Source of the DNA: a virus
DNA: 32,125 bases
Virus record (IMG/VR): IMGVR_UViG_3300030109_005430
Span: 1 to 32,125 of that record
Reading direction: 5' to 3' (one strand)
Position numbers and translations under genes: made by a program
The notes under the pieces: generated by a model
The model's input: the letters and a program-made list of their open reading frames with translations, nothing else
Database searches by the model: none
What the model was told of the DNA's origin: nothing
Shown here: positions 1 to 6,126 of the stretch, in pieces
Layout of the letters: the number at the start of each line of letters is the position of its first letter
How positions within the stretch are numbered: the first letter of the stretch is position 1

Positions 1-1
1 G

Positions 2-613
2 TTAAACTTTTTTCAATTTATTTTTCAATTGTAAAATATAACCATCTATTTTTTGAGCATCACTATCATCATCCGACAATTTTTCTCTTCTGATTATTAA
101 CTTACCTAATGCCCTTTGTATTTGTAATTTAGACAATCCTTTCATCGACCTTCTATAATACAAAAGAGCTAATGCTTCATCCTCTGCTTCTGCTCCACGA
201 ACACCTGCAACTGCAGTTATGTATTCCGTTTCATATACTACAGCATCCGCTACACTCTCAATTTCATTCCATACAGTATTTTCCCACATAGCATCTAAGT
301 CTAAATCTTCAAGTGGTTCAGACAATCTTTTTTCTTTTTCTAATCTTTCTTGTTCTTGTTGTTTTTTTCTACGGGCAGCAAATTCGGCATCATAGTATGT
401 AGTTGATAGAGAATCACATTCGCTTAACCACGCACCATAATTTTTCCAATTAGGTGAACCATTAGAATCTCTGTATTCGGTATCATCACACTCTGTTCCC
501 ATAAATGAAGATGTTTTAAAATCAGATACCCTATTTGTATCTTGACTATAACTTAATTGGATATTCAGACAAATAAAAAGTATTAGGGTTGTATTCGAAA
601 TACCAAATCTCAT
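2..613 (-). CDS. Secreted protein of unknown function, last gene of the pilin operon
   Basis: This 203-residue protein begins with a convincing signal peptide: a hydrophobic core at residues 8-17 ending in SYSQ near residue 24. It should therefore be exported. The mature part has two cysteines near residues 42 and 67, a strongly charged Lys/Glu/Arg/Gln stretch (about 82-100, likely helical) and a helical C-terminus. I recognise no family. The start is the ATG at 613, preceded by AGGAGA about 7 nt upstream. This puts the first 68 nt inside the 3' end of the pilin-like gene at 546-941, in another frame. The overlap is unusually long for this genome, but signal peptide and ribosome site together support it. 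As the fifth gene after a putative promoter near 2550 it probably works with the pilin-like proteins. It ends at the window edge. Confidence 0.75.
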   Translation of the reverse strand: MRFGISNTTLILFICLNIQLSYSQDTNRVSDFKTSSFMGTECDDTEYRDSNGSPNWKNYGAWLSECDSLSTTYYDAEFAARRKKQQEQERLEKEKRLSEPLEDLDLDAMWENTVWNEIESVADAVVYETEYITAVAGVRGAEAEDEALALLYYRRSMKGLSKLQIQRALGKLIIRREKLSDDDSDAQKIDGYILQLKNKLKKV

Positions 614-941
614 TATTCATTCTCCTATGATATAGTTTTGTTCCATCAAACTGCCACTCATTATCTTCATCAGGTATTCCCAAATCAAGAGTGACTATTA
701 CACCTCTAGTTCTACCTAATACAGATAGTGGATGTTCAGGCCAAACATCGGTGTCTGTTAATTCTTTTTGAATATCAGCATACAATTCTAACTCTTCCCA
801 CAATCGATAAGCAAATTGTTTTTCTGCTTTTAATTCTTCTAATTCAATTCTTTTTTCAAACCTTGGAATAGCTACAGCACTTAGTATTCCAATCAATAAA
901 ATCACTACTACAAGTTCGAATAAAGTGTAGCCTTTATTCAC
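546..941 (-). CDS. Type IV pilin/pseudopilin-like protein (minor pilin 1)
   Basis: A 131-residue prepilin-like protein. It has a short basic leader ending in Gly4, then YTLFELVVVILLIGILSAVA and IP, which is the class III methylation/N-terminal helix motif with Glu at +5 after the predicted cleavage site. The C-terminal half is soluble and shares landmarks with the 1399-1830 product (a WPxHP motif, then W-x-F, an HRR/HQR segment and W-x-[FY]), so the two look like paralogues. The start is GTG at 941, overlapping the TAG stop of the upstream gene by one base, with GGAGA 6 nt before it. The family assembles in the inner membrane into type IV pili or type II secretion pseudopili. Cleavage needs a prepilin peptidase, not seen here. 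The pilin fold call is strong; pilus versus pseudopilus is not resolved. Confidence 0.88.
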   Translation of the reverse strand: MNKGYTLFELVVVILLIGILSAVAIPRFEKRIELEELKAEKQFAYRLWEELELYADIQKELTDTDVWPEHPLSVLGRTRGVIVTLDLGIPDEDNEWQFDGTKLYHRRMNNEIWYFEYNPNTFYLSEYPIKL

Positions 942-1387
942 TAGATTTCTCCGATTATATATTCCTCATATGATGGACTATCTTCGTCCACATCACTAAT
1001 AATAAATAGTTTAGTTATATATCCTTGTTCGGATGTATCTGACTCTATTTCATATTTAAATGGATTTTGATTGGAATTAAATGGTAAATTTCCACTAAAC
1101 AAATGATTAGGAGTTCTACCATCAGATAATACTGTTTGACGATATTCCCCATCTAATAAATTATTTTCTGGCTCTATAGGAAGTTGTGGATTACCTTTCA
1201 TATGTGTCTCTTGATAATATCTTAAAAATGTATCTTTTATAATTGACATATTAGCAAGATTAATTTGTCGTTGGGTATCCATAGTCACATTACTAAAAGT
1301 GGGAATAGCAAAAGACATCACTATTCCCACCAAAGCAATACTAACTACTAACTCTGCCAATGTGAAACCATCAGTTGAGTTTCTCAT
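941..1387 (-). CDS. Type IV pilin/pseudopilin-like protein (minor pilin 2)
   Basis: A 148-residue protein with an 8-residue leader ending in Gly, then FTLAELVVSIALVGIVMSFA and IP: the prepilin cleavage motif with conserved Glu+5 and the hydrophobic assembly helix. The rest is soluble, with no Cys pair like the disulfide loop of major pilins. The segment after the helix (MSIIKDTFLRYYQ) fits the extended alpha-1 of GspG/GspH-like pseudopilins. The ATG at 1387 is preceded by GGGAGA about 7 nt upstream and follows the 1399-1830 gene by 11 nt. Its stop overlaps the GTG start of the next pilin-like gene, suggesting translational coupling and a fixed stoichiometry. A role as a minor or tip pilin is inference. 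Confidence 0.88.
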   Translation of the reverse strand: MRNSTDGFTLAELVVSIALVGIVMSFAIPTFSNVTMDTQRQINLANMSIIKDTFLRYYQETHMKGNPQLPIEPENNLLDGEYRQTVLSDGRTPNHLFSGNLPFNSNQNPFKYEIESDTSEQGYITKLFIISDVDEDSPSYEEYIIGEI

Positions 1388-1398
1388 TGGTATCTCCC

Positions 1399-1830
1399 TT
1401 AGTCTACGATAGCTTCTCTAGCACCAATTGAACCAACAGCAGCATTATCGCCCGATTGAACACCTTTGTCGTATGCCCAAGCATGACGAGTGTTATCTTT
1501 TCGTTGGTGTGTGATTTTATTGGTTGTGGTATTGAATGTCCACTCACCATCGGTATCAGCGTTATCAACATCTGTTGAATCGTATCCTACTGGTACTTGG
1601 TCTAAAGCATCAAAAGGATGGGTTGGCCAACTCTTTCTACCATTATCAAGAAGTTGTTCAACAGCGTAGTTTTCCAAACCAGCCTTAACAGAAGATATTA
1701 TTGCATCTTCTGCAGCCTGTTCTGCTTTATCTACTACACCAACATATCTTGGTATAGCTACTGCTGCAAGAATTCCTAAAATGATAGTAACCATTATTAG
1801 TTCTATTAATGTGAATCCTTTGTTGTTCAT
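1399..1830 (-). CDS. Type IV pilin/pseudopilin-like protein (GspG/PilA-type)
   Basis: A 143-residue protein with the most canonical prepilin signal of the set: MNNKG, then FTLIELIMVTIILGILAAVA and IPRY, giving Glu+5. An amphipathic alpha-1 continuation (about residues 30-60) leads to a globular domain with WPTHP, a DGEW-F-type strand and an HQRKDN segment. The length suits GspG- or minor-pilin-like proteins; no calcium-site or disulfide signature could be assigned. A good ribosome site (GGAGA, 6 nt spacing) precedes the ATG at 1830. It lies second in an operon of four pilin-like genes and resembles the 546-941 product in its globular part. It would be an inner-membrane pilus or pseudopilus subunit. 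The fold is near certain; the assembled structure is unknown. Confidence 0.92.
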   Translation of the reverse strand: MNNKGFTLIELIMVTIILGILAAVAIPRYVGVVDKAEQAAEDAIISSVKAGLENYAVEQLLDNGRKSWPTHPFDALDQVPVGYDSTDVDNADTDGEWTFNTTTNKITHQRKDNTRHAWAYDKGVQSGDNAAVGSIGAREAIVD

Positions 1831-1860
1831 TGTATTCTCCGCTCGATTTCGAGTCTGATT

Positions 1861-2499
1861 TTAAGGTTGTAATTTTTTGTTGAAGTTCTTTGGACTTTCC
1901 AAATCTGCAATGTAAAGAATTGGTGCATAGGATTGTTGTCCACTTCCACCACCAGCAATTACTGTGTAGATGTAGTGACCATCCTGGAAAGGTGATTTGA
2001 TAGCATTACCACCAAACTCATTCAAGAATTCTTCAGCACCAGCTGAAACATCAAATGAACCATCACCATCATCATCTTCTGATACATTTACAGAAGAACC
2101 TTGAGGTGCTGGTGACTCTAAATTTGCAGTTCCAAACACAGAAGCCCATTGTGATGCTTCTTCACTTTCATAAGTTTCGAATACATCGATACTTGAGAGA
2201 AGTAAATCTTCGTCAGCATATCCACCGTTATTATCAGGTACACTTTCATTATACTTTACCTGTCCTGGAAAACGTCCACGACCTTCTGATGTTACTTTAG
2301 CGTTATAAAAATTGTTAGCTGATTTCATTATCTTATCGATATCAGCAAGTGTTTTCTTTTCCTTAGCACCTTCTCCAACACCGGAGAATTTAGGTGCAGC
2401 AGTAGTAGCAAGTGTAGCCATCATAGCAGTTGTTACTGCAAATTCAGCGAGTGACTGACCACTACGGCCTTTTAGTTTTTTTCTTAGTGATTTGAACAT
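1861..2499 (-). CDS. Divergent prepilin-like protein, first gene of pilin operon
   Basis: A 212-residue protein with a longer basic leader (MFKSLRKKLKGRSG) followed by QSLAEFAVTTAMMATLATTA and APKF. If cleaved after Gly14, a Glu sits at +5 as in the other three pilins, but the first residues resemble Flp/TadE-type prepilins (GQSLAEFA) more than FTLIE pilins. The soluble part is rich in Asp, Ser and Gly and includes an EDDDGDGSFD segment (about residues 141-150) that looks like a calcium-binding loop. Being first and longest, with the strongest ribosome site (AAGGAG about 7 nt before the ATG at 2499), it may be the major subunit; this is inference. A putative promoter and an upstream terminator separate it from the preceding genes. 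Confidence 0.8.
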   Translation of the reverse strand: MFKSLRKKLKGRSGQSLAEFAVTTAMMATLATTAAPKFSGVGEGAKEKKTLADIDKIMKSANNFYNAKVTSEGRGRFPGQVKYNESVPDNNGGYADEDLLLSSIDVFETYESEEASQWASVFGTANLESPAPQGSSVNVSEDDDGDGSFDVSAGAEEFLNEFGGNAIKSPFQDGHYIYTVIAGGGSGQQSYAPILYIADLESPKNFNKKLQP

Positions 2500-2544
2500 T
2501 TCAGATCTCCTTCAAGTTGTTATTGTTACCTATATAATACAATA

Positions 2545-2553
2545 ATTGTACCA
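2545..2553 (-). promoter_or_regulatory. Putative extended -10 promoter of the pilin operon
   Basis: On the minus strand TGGTACAAT (hexamer TACAAT at 2545-2550 preceded by TGG) matches an extended -10 element. A long A/T-only tract at 2571-2590 could act as an UP-like element, and TTGTAA lies 15 nt upstream of the hexamer as a weak -35. A second, TATTATATAG-type box overlaps 2531-2541. The site sits between an intrinsic terminator (2621-2653) and the pilin operon, where a new promoter is expected. The exact box is uncertain in such AT-rich DNA. Confidence 0.42.
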
Positions 2554-2620
2554 CAATCTGTTATTTTACAAACTTTTTTTATTTTTTTTTAATTGTGTTG
2601 ATATTGTTGAACTTAGAGTA

Positions 2621-2653
2621 TAAAATAAAAAACCTCACTAAAAAGTGAGGTTT
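2621..2653 (-). terminator. Rho-independent terminator after the 2682-2945 gene
   Basis: Read on the minus strand, a perfect 10-bp stem (AAACCTCACT at 2644-2653 pairing with AGTGAGGTTT at 2630-2639) with a four-base loop is followed directly by TTTTTATTTTA. This is the textbook intrinsic terminator layout for leftward transcription. On the plus strand the hairpin is followed only by TTT and C, so it is directional. It separates the envelope genes on the right from the pilin operon on the left. Confidence 0.88.
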
Positions 2654-2681
2654 CAAAATGTTACATATGTTACAAACTGTA

Positions 2682-2945
2682 TCAATAAATTACAAATGGT
2701 AATCTTGTTGTAACAAATTCCCAACAAATACCCCCAATGAATGCAAATGCACCACCCAATACAGTAGCAAGGGCATCTTTATTACTCCACCCACTACCAA
2801 GATACTTATCATATACCTCTTTACCAAATGCTAAAATACCTAACACTATCCAAGACTCTGTTATGGCAAACCCAGCGGCTCCAGCCATAAAATGAAGAAA
2901 CTTATCAGTTCCCCATTGTAACATAAAATCATTGAATTTACTCAT
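2682..2945 (-). CDS. Small membrane protein, DUF2279/VanZ-like layout
   Basis: This 87-residue protein has two or three hydrophobic segments (about residues 17-40, 58-75 and the C-terminus). Its motif set is WGTDKFLHFMAG, GKEVYDKYLG, then WSNKDALATVLGG. A D-x-x-x-H near the start, a GKE-x-x-D and a later K-D with a small-residue helix resemble the YfiM/DUF2279 family and, more loosely, VanZ-like membrane proteins. Its function is not known to me. The gene starts with ATG at 2945, overlapping the TAA of the lipoprotein gene by one base, with AAGGAG upstream. It is the last gene before a strong terminator. The 6127-6417 product has a similar layout, so the cassette may carry two distant relatives. 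A lysis role is possible but unsupported. Confidence 0.72.
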   Translation of the reverse strand: MSKFNDFMLQWGTDKFLHFMAGAAGFAITESWIVLGILAFGKEVYDKYLGSGWSNKDALATVLGGAFAFIGGICWEFVTTRLPFVIY

Positions 2946-3523
2946 TAATATACTCCTTGATAAAATGTAGCTTCTGGATTTGTACCCACTTCTAAGTTAT
3001 CAAAAATAATTACACCATGTTGCATTTCATTTCTATAAGGGTTGAAGAAGTATCCATCAGCTATACCACTTACTAAACCATCTTCATACTTACTAATTGT
3101 CGCTTGTGCAAATTCTGTGAAATCAGATAGTCCTACAATCTCTAATGTGATTCTACCACTTGTAGCTTCAAGTAAATCAGGTCTAAGTGAATCAACTGCA
3201 GTACCACCTATGTATAGTTTCTCATCTATTGGTTGTCCATTATCTGCTCCATTATTATCATACATAATCAAAGCGTAATGTTCTTTTTCAGGTGTAACTC
3301 TACCATCTTCTCTTTGAAAGTGTAATACGAATATCTTTTTTATAGAACCATCTTCTTGTACTTCTGATGCTCCATATGTTGTAATACTTTCGTAATATTC
3401 TCGTGCAATAATCTCTGCACCATTTACAATCATTTGAATATTTTCTACTAATGGTTCTTCTACTCTGTCATCTTCACAACTAAGTGAAAATAACAATAAG
3501 GACAGTAAAAGTATTTTTTTCAT
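2945..3523 (-). CDS. Lipoprotein of unknown function
   Basis: A 192-residue protein with a lipoprotein signal peptide: MKK, a leucine-rich core and the lipobox LFSLSC, with the acylated Cys at residue 16 followed by Glu-Asp-Asp. The mature domain is mostly beta-strand by appearance (alternating hydrophobics such as IKKIFVLHFQ and GRITLEIVGL) and reaches the C-terminus without repeats. Short lipoproteins of this style, with SCEDD or SCED after the lipobox, are common in FCB-group bacteria, which bears on the host. It has a clear AGGAGA site before the ATG at 3523 and is coupled by TAATG to the small membrane protein gene downstream. A phage lipoprotein could act in superinfection exclusion or cell-surface change; the sequence does not decide. 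Confidence 0.8.
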   Translation of the reverse strand: MKKILLLSLLLFSLSCEDDRVEEPLVENIQMIVNGAEIIAREYYESITTYGASEVQEDGSIKKIFVLHFQREDGRVTPEKEHYALIMYDNNGADNGQPIDEKLYIGGTAVDSLRPDLLEATSGRITLEIVGLSDFTEFAQATISKYEDGLVSGIADGYFFNPYRNEMQHGVIIFDNLEVGTNPEATFYQGVY

Positions 3524-3532
3524 TTTTTTCTC

Positions 3533-3907
3533 CTAAAATACATCTTCTGATAAAATATCATCTATGGCACCTTTTATATCTTTATTACTAATATCTAATT
3601 CACCATCCATATCAGCCTTCCAAGTTTCTTTCTTAGAACCATCATAGAATAATGCCATTGATGGAAAGTTTCTAAATCTTAATTTCTTTACAACCTTTGG
3701 AGCATCTTCACTCTTGACTCTAATTATTTTACAATCTTGATATCCACTAACACCCTTCAGTATCTTTTCATCTACATCTTGTTCTTGCCATTCAGATGAA
3801 AAGATAGCAACTACTATTCCACCATTGATTTCTGATTTAAAGTTCTTGTCATTTACTTGTGAAAATGCAACAGACAGGAATAGTAATAATGTTAATATGT
3901 TTTTCAT
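3533..3907 (-). CDS. Secreted thioredoxin-fold protein lacking the CXXC motif
   Basis: This 124-residue protein has an N-terminal signal peptide (core about residues 4-14, ending AFSQ) followed by a thioredoxin-like domain. Visible landmarks are the first core strand (IVVAIFSSEW), a helix, a second strand (KIIRVKSED), and the cis-proline segment NFPSMALFYDG, matching the usual GIPTLLLFKNG. Where thioredoxins have W-C-x-x-C, this protein reads W40-Q-E-Q-D, so both catalytic cysteines are gone and normal disulfide exchange should be impossible. The length fits a bare thioredoxin domain plus signal. It lies 9 nt downstream of the MshEN-like gene with its own TAGGAG site. It may be a periplasmic binding or chaperone-like protein; fold confidence is moderate to good. 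Confidence 0.78.
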   Translation of the reverse strand: MKNILTLLLFLSVAFSQVNDKNFKSEINGGIVVAIFSSEWQEQDVDEKILKGVSGYQDCKIIRVKSEDAPKVVKKLRFRNFPSMALFYDGSKKETWKADMDGELDISNKDIKGAIDDILSEDVF

Positions 3908-3916
3908 AACAAACTC

Positions 3917-4558
3917 CTATTTATCCCTTTTCCTTCGTTCAAGGTCTTTGATATCTTTTTGTAATTCTTTAATGGTTTCTTCATACTCATCCAATACATC
4001 ATATACAGCATCCATATCTTCTTGTAGACCTCCAACTTGGTTTTTATATTGTTCATATGACCGTGGCCAGTTGTGACCATCAGGTTTGGATGGATACTCA
4101 TCCGTAAAAATCTTTTCTATATCTATCTTTGGTAGTTCTTTTGCCTCTTCAATCTCTCCTTGTAGTGTGTACCACATACCAATCAATGATGCCAAACCTG
4201 TTCCAGCTGCTATCATTGTTTGAACAGATAATGTAAATTTTGTATCTAAAACTTTATCTTCACTTAATTCTATTGGTTCTTTCTTTTTTGGTTTTGATTT
4301 TTCTTTTGGTTTTTCTTTTATCGGTGCGGGCTCAGGATGTATCTTTTCTGATTTTTCCTCGTGTTTCTCTGTGTCTGAATCGTGATTTAATAATGCGTTA
4401 GTGATGTCATCAAAATCGCAAAACCCTTGATCTACAAGTATTTCACCGAGAGTGCGTTTGTCACCCTTAACTTGAACCTGTAAGGCTTTGTTAAGTTGTC
4501 TTTTGGTAATGATGTCTTCATCACACAACAACTTACCGATTTTGATGTCACCATTCAT
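3917..4558 (-). CDS. MshEN/GspE-N-like domain, membrane helix and coiled coil
   Basis: The N-terminal 57 residues contain two tandem copies of the MshEN pattern: IGKLLCDEDIITKRQLNKAL, then VQ, and TLGEILVDQGFCDFDDITNA, then LL. In secretion and pilus ATPases (GspE, PilB, MshE) this domain lies at the N-terminus, and in MshE it binds cyclic di-GMP. Here no ATPase follows. Instead there is a Lys/Glu/Pro-rich linker (about 60-105), one membrane helix (about 111-131) and a C-terminal coiled coil (about 165-213). The start at 4558 directly follows the TAA of the lysine-rich protein gene without a clear ribosome site, so translation is probably coupled. A role in sensing c-di-GMP or docking to host pilus/type II secretion parts is an inference supported by the nearby pilin-like genes. 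Confidence 0.82.
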   Translation of the reverse strand: MNGDIKIGKLLCDEDIITKRQLNKALQVQVKGDKRTLGEILVDQGFCDFDDITNALLNHDSDTEKHEEKSEKIHPEPAPIKEKPKEKSKPKKKEPIELSEDKVLDTKFTLSVQTMIAAGTGLASLIGMWYTLQGEIEEAKELPKIDIEKIFTDEYPSKPDGHNWPRSYEQYKNQVGGLQEDMDAVYDVLDEYEETIKELQKDIKDLERRKRDK

Positions 4559-4753
4559 TTACTTTGAGCCAAAGATTTTAGAAAAGAAACCCTTTTTGGC
4601 TTTCTTACCTTTTTGGCCAAGCTTTTTGCCTTTCTTCTTTTTCTTCTTTTTGATTTCTTCCATACCAGCCATGTTCATATCTGAAGCATTAGCGATTGGA
4701 ACAACACCAAAAAAAATTACAGCAGAAAGCATTAGTTTTAGCATGTTTTTCAT
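4559..4753 (-). CDS. Small secreted lysine-rich protein
   Basis: A 64-residue protein with a clear Sec signal peptide (core about residues 8-20, likely cut after ANA at about 24). The mature peptide of about 40 residues starts with a Met-rich patch (SDMNMAGMEE), runs through seven consecutive lysines and several GKK repeats, and ends in an aromatic/basic tail (GFFSKIFGSK). It is extremely basic and too short for a known fold. Such a peptide could bind acidic envelope polymers, peptidoglycan, LPS or DNA outside the cytoplasm; none is demonstrated. A strong AGGAGA site precedes the ATG at 4753, and its stop abuts the start of the MshEN-like gene. The lysine run sits on an A-rich tract where sequencing indels are possible. 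Confidence 0.75.
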   Translation of the reverse strand: MKNMLKLMLSAVIFFGVVPIANASDMNMAGMEEIKKKKKKKGKKLGQKGKKAKKGFFSKIFGSK

Positions 4754-4762
4754 TGTGTTCTC

Positions 4763-6052
4763 CTAGTTTAAGAATTGATAATTTAAACCTAACTTAATAT
4801 CATAAGCTGGTCTTTCCCAATAATACAAATATCTTCCCTCTGTAAAGATTCCTAGATTTTCTTTTATCTTGACACCGAGAATAGCTCCTATGTCATAATC
4901 ATTCCAATCCATCCACATTGGGTCCATGTACATAAATTTATGTGGTTCTTTACCTTCATCCAAATGGTCACCATAATGTGTTGCATTATGATAAGCATGT
5001 TGTGAATGTCCGTAATGTACTGGCATCCAATTTCCCCAAGCGTGTAACCACCAATTTTGGTCATAGTGATACCAATCCACACCCACAACTAAAGATGTTT
5101 CGCCTTGATATCCTAAACCTTGTTTTTTATCTTGAATATAATTTTCTAACATTCTTGGAAAGTGATATATAAAATATTCTCTGTCTGTGTAAGCAAATAT
5201 ACGACCATCAGCATCTCTCCATAACCAATCATGTCCCCAATATTCCCCACCTTCATTCCAAAAAGGACCATCACCTTCTATCGGTATAAGGTCACCTGTT
5301 ATAGGATCTAATTCATAAAGTTCTTGATGTATCCAATTTCCATCTTCATCTTGCATTGTCGGGTCAAACCACATATTATCATCTATACCAAATGCTTTTT
5401 CTGCAAACTGCCACCATTGACCTTTGTACCAAGTTGTATCTAGTACCATAGCATCAAATCCATATACAGGATGTTGTCTATGTTTAAATCCAACAGAGAA
5501 ATGTAATTTGTTTCCCAATGCTTCAGGTGTAAGATGAACTCTAATATCACCTTGTCCATAAGCAATATCTTCAAGACCTAACTCTGTCCATCCAACTTTT
5601 GCCATAACCCAATCACCAATGTATCTTACCCAATATTCTTGGTTAAGATATTCATTACCCCATTGACGACCTTGTGACCACCTGACTAAATATTCCCAAC
5701 CTTTTACAGGACCAAATGTCGCACTTTCATTTGCGTTCTGTTCTGAGCCATCATACCAAGTTCCACCTTTACCAGCAGACTTAACACCTCGTTTGGGTTC
5801 GTATTGAAATCTACCAATCTTACGAAGTCCAAATGATGTTTGAAAATCAGGTTTTAATTCTCTTTCAGTTCGTTCTACTTCTAAAGCACCTGTAGATAAA
5901 CCACCAATAATAGCAAATCTATCATCTTGATATCTTGGTGCATTTAAACTAAAACTACTATATGCAGTTGAATACTTAAAAAAGTTAGTAAAAAATTGTT
6001 GACCAAACAAAGATGAGGATAATAATACCCCTAATATAATTTTCTTTAACAT
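4763..6052 (-). CDS. Probable outer-membrane beta-barrel protein
   Basis: A 429-residue protein with a signal peptide (MLKKIILGVLLSSSLFGQ), then a sequence with alternating hydrophobic/polar strands, very rich in Trp, Tyr, Gly and His. It ends in strands such as GRYLYYWER and YDIKLGLNYQF, with a near-C-terminal Phe (QFLN) as in many outer-membrane barrels. Between roughly 220 and 300 it has a large Asp/Trp-rich insertion that could be an extracellular loop. A His-rich patch (HYGHSQHAYHNATHYGDH, about 350-370) could bind metal. I recognise no specific porin family. The signal-peptide ending FGQ resembles FCB-group exports. It has a good GGGAGA ribosome site and sits just after the cysteine-rich mini-gene. 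A phage barrel could alter host permeability or mask a receptor. Confidence 0.75.
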   Translation of the reverse strand: MLKKIILGVLLSSSLFGQQFFTNFFKYSTAYSSFSLNAPRYQDDRFAIIGGLSTGALEVERTERELKPDFQTSFGLRKIGRFQYEPKRGVKSAGKGGTWYDGSEQNANESATFGPVKGWEYLVRWSQGRQWGNEYLNQEYWVRYIGDWVMAKVGWTELGLEDIAYGQGDIRVHLTPEALGNKLHFSVGFKHRQHPVYGFDAMVLDTTWYKGQWWQFAEKAFGIDDNMWFDPTMQDEDGNWIHQELYELDPITGDLIPIEGDGPFWNEGGEYWGHDWLWRDADGRIFAYTDREYFIYHFPRMLENYIQDKKQGLGYQGETSLVVGVDWYHYDQNWWLHAWGNWMPVHYGHSQHAYHNATHYGDHLDEGKEPHKFMYMDPMWMDWNDYDIGAILGVKIKENLGIFTEGRYLYYWERPAYDIKLGLNYQFLN

Positions 6053-6071
6053 CTGTTTTCTCCCAAGTTAA

Positions 6072-6116
6072 TTATTTACAGCAACAATCACAATTGCAAT
6101 TTTCACATTCACACAT
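6072..6116 (-). CDS. Cysteine-rich 14-residue micropeptide gene
   Basis: A tiny reading frame of 14 codons fills the gap between the outer-membrane protein gene and the small membrane protein gene. Its product is MCECENCNCDCCCK, with seven cysteines in four CxC/CC-type arrangements and no hydrophobic stretch. It starts at ATG 6116 (a GTG directly precedes it) and has AGGAGA 7 nt upstream, the same spacing used by its neighbours. Its stop is followed by another ribosome site for the next gene, so the slot looks like a true cistron. The cysteine pattern is what a small soft-metal (Cu, Zn, Cd) ligand would look like. Its small size leaves room for coincidence. Confidence 0.55.
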   Translation of the reverse strand: MCECENCNCDCCCK

Positions 6117-6126
6117 CACTCTTCTC

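Noticed and set aside
1842-1853. Short palindrome CTCGA-TT-TCGAG between two pilin genes
   Set aside because: Only 5-bp arms with a 2-base centre next to a ribosome site; too weak to call a terminator or operator.
2055-2300. Plus-strand open frame starting with a His-rich run
   Set aside because: It is the antisense shadow of the first pilin-like gene; the His run is the reverse of a GAT/GAC-rich stretch, and there is no ribosome site or neighbouring plus-strand gene.
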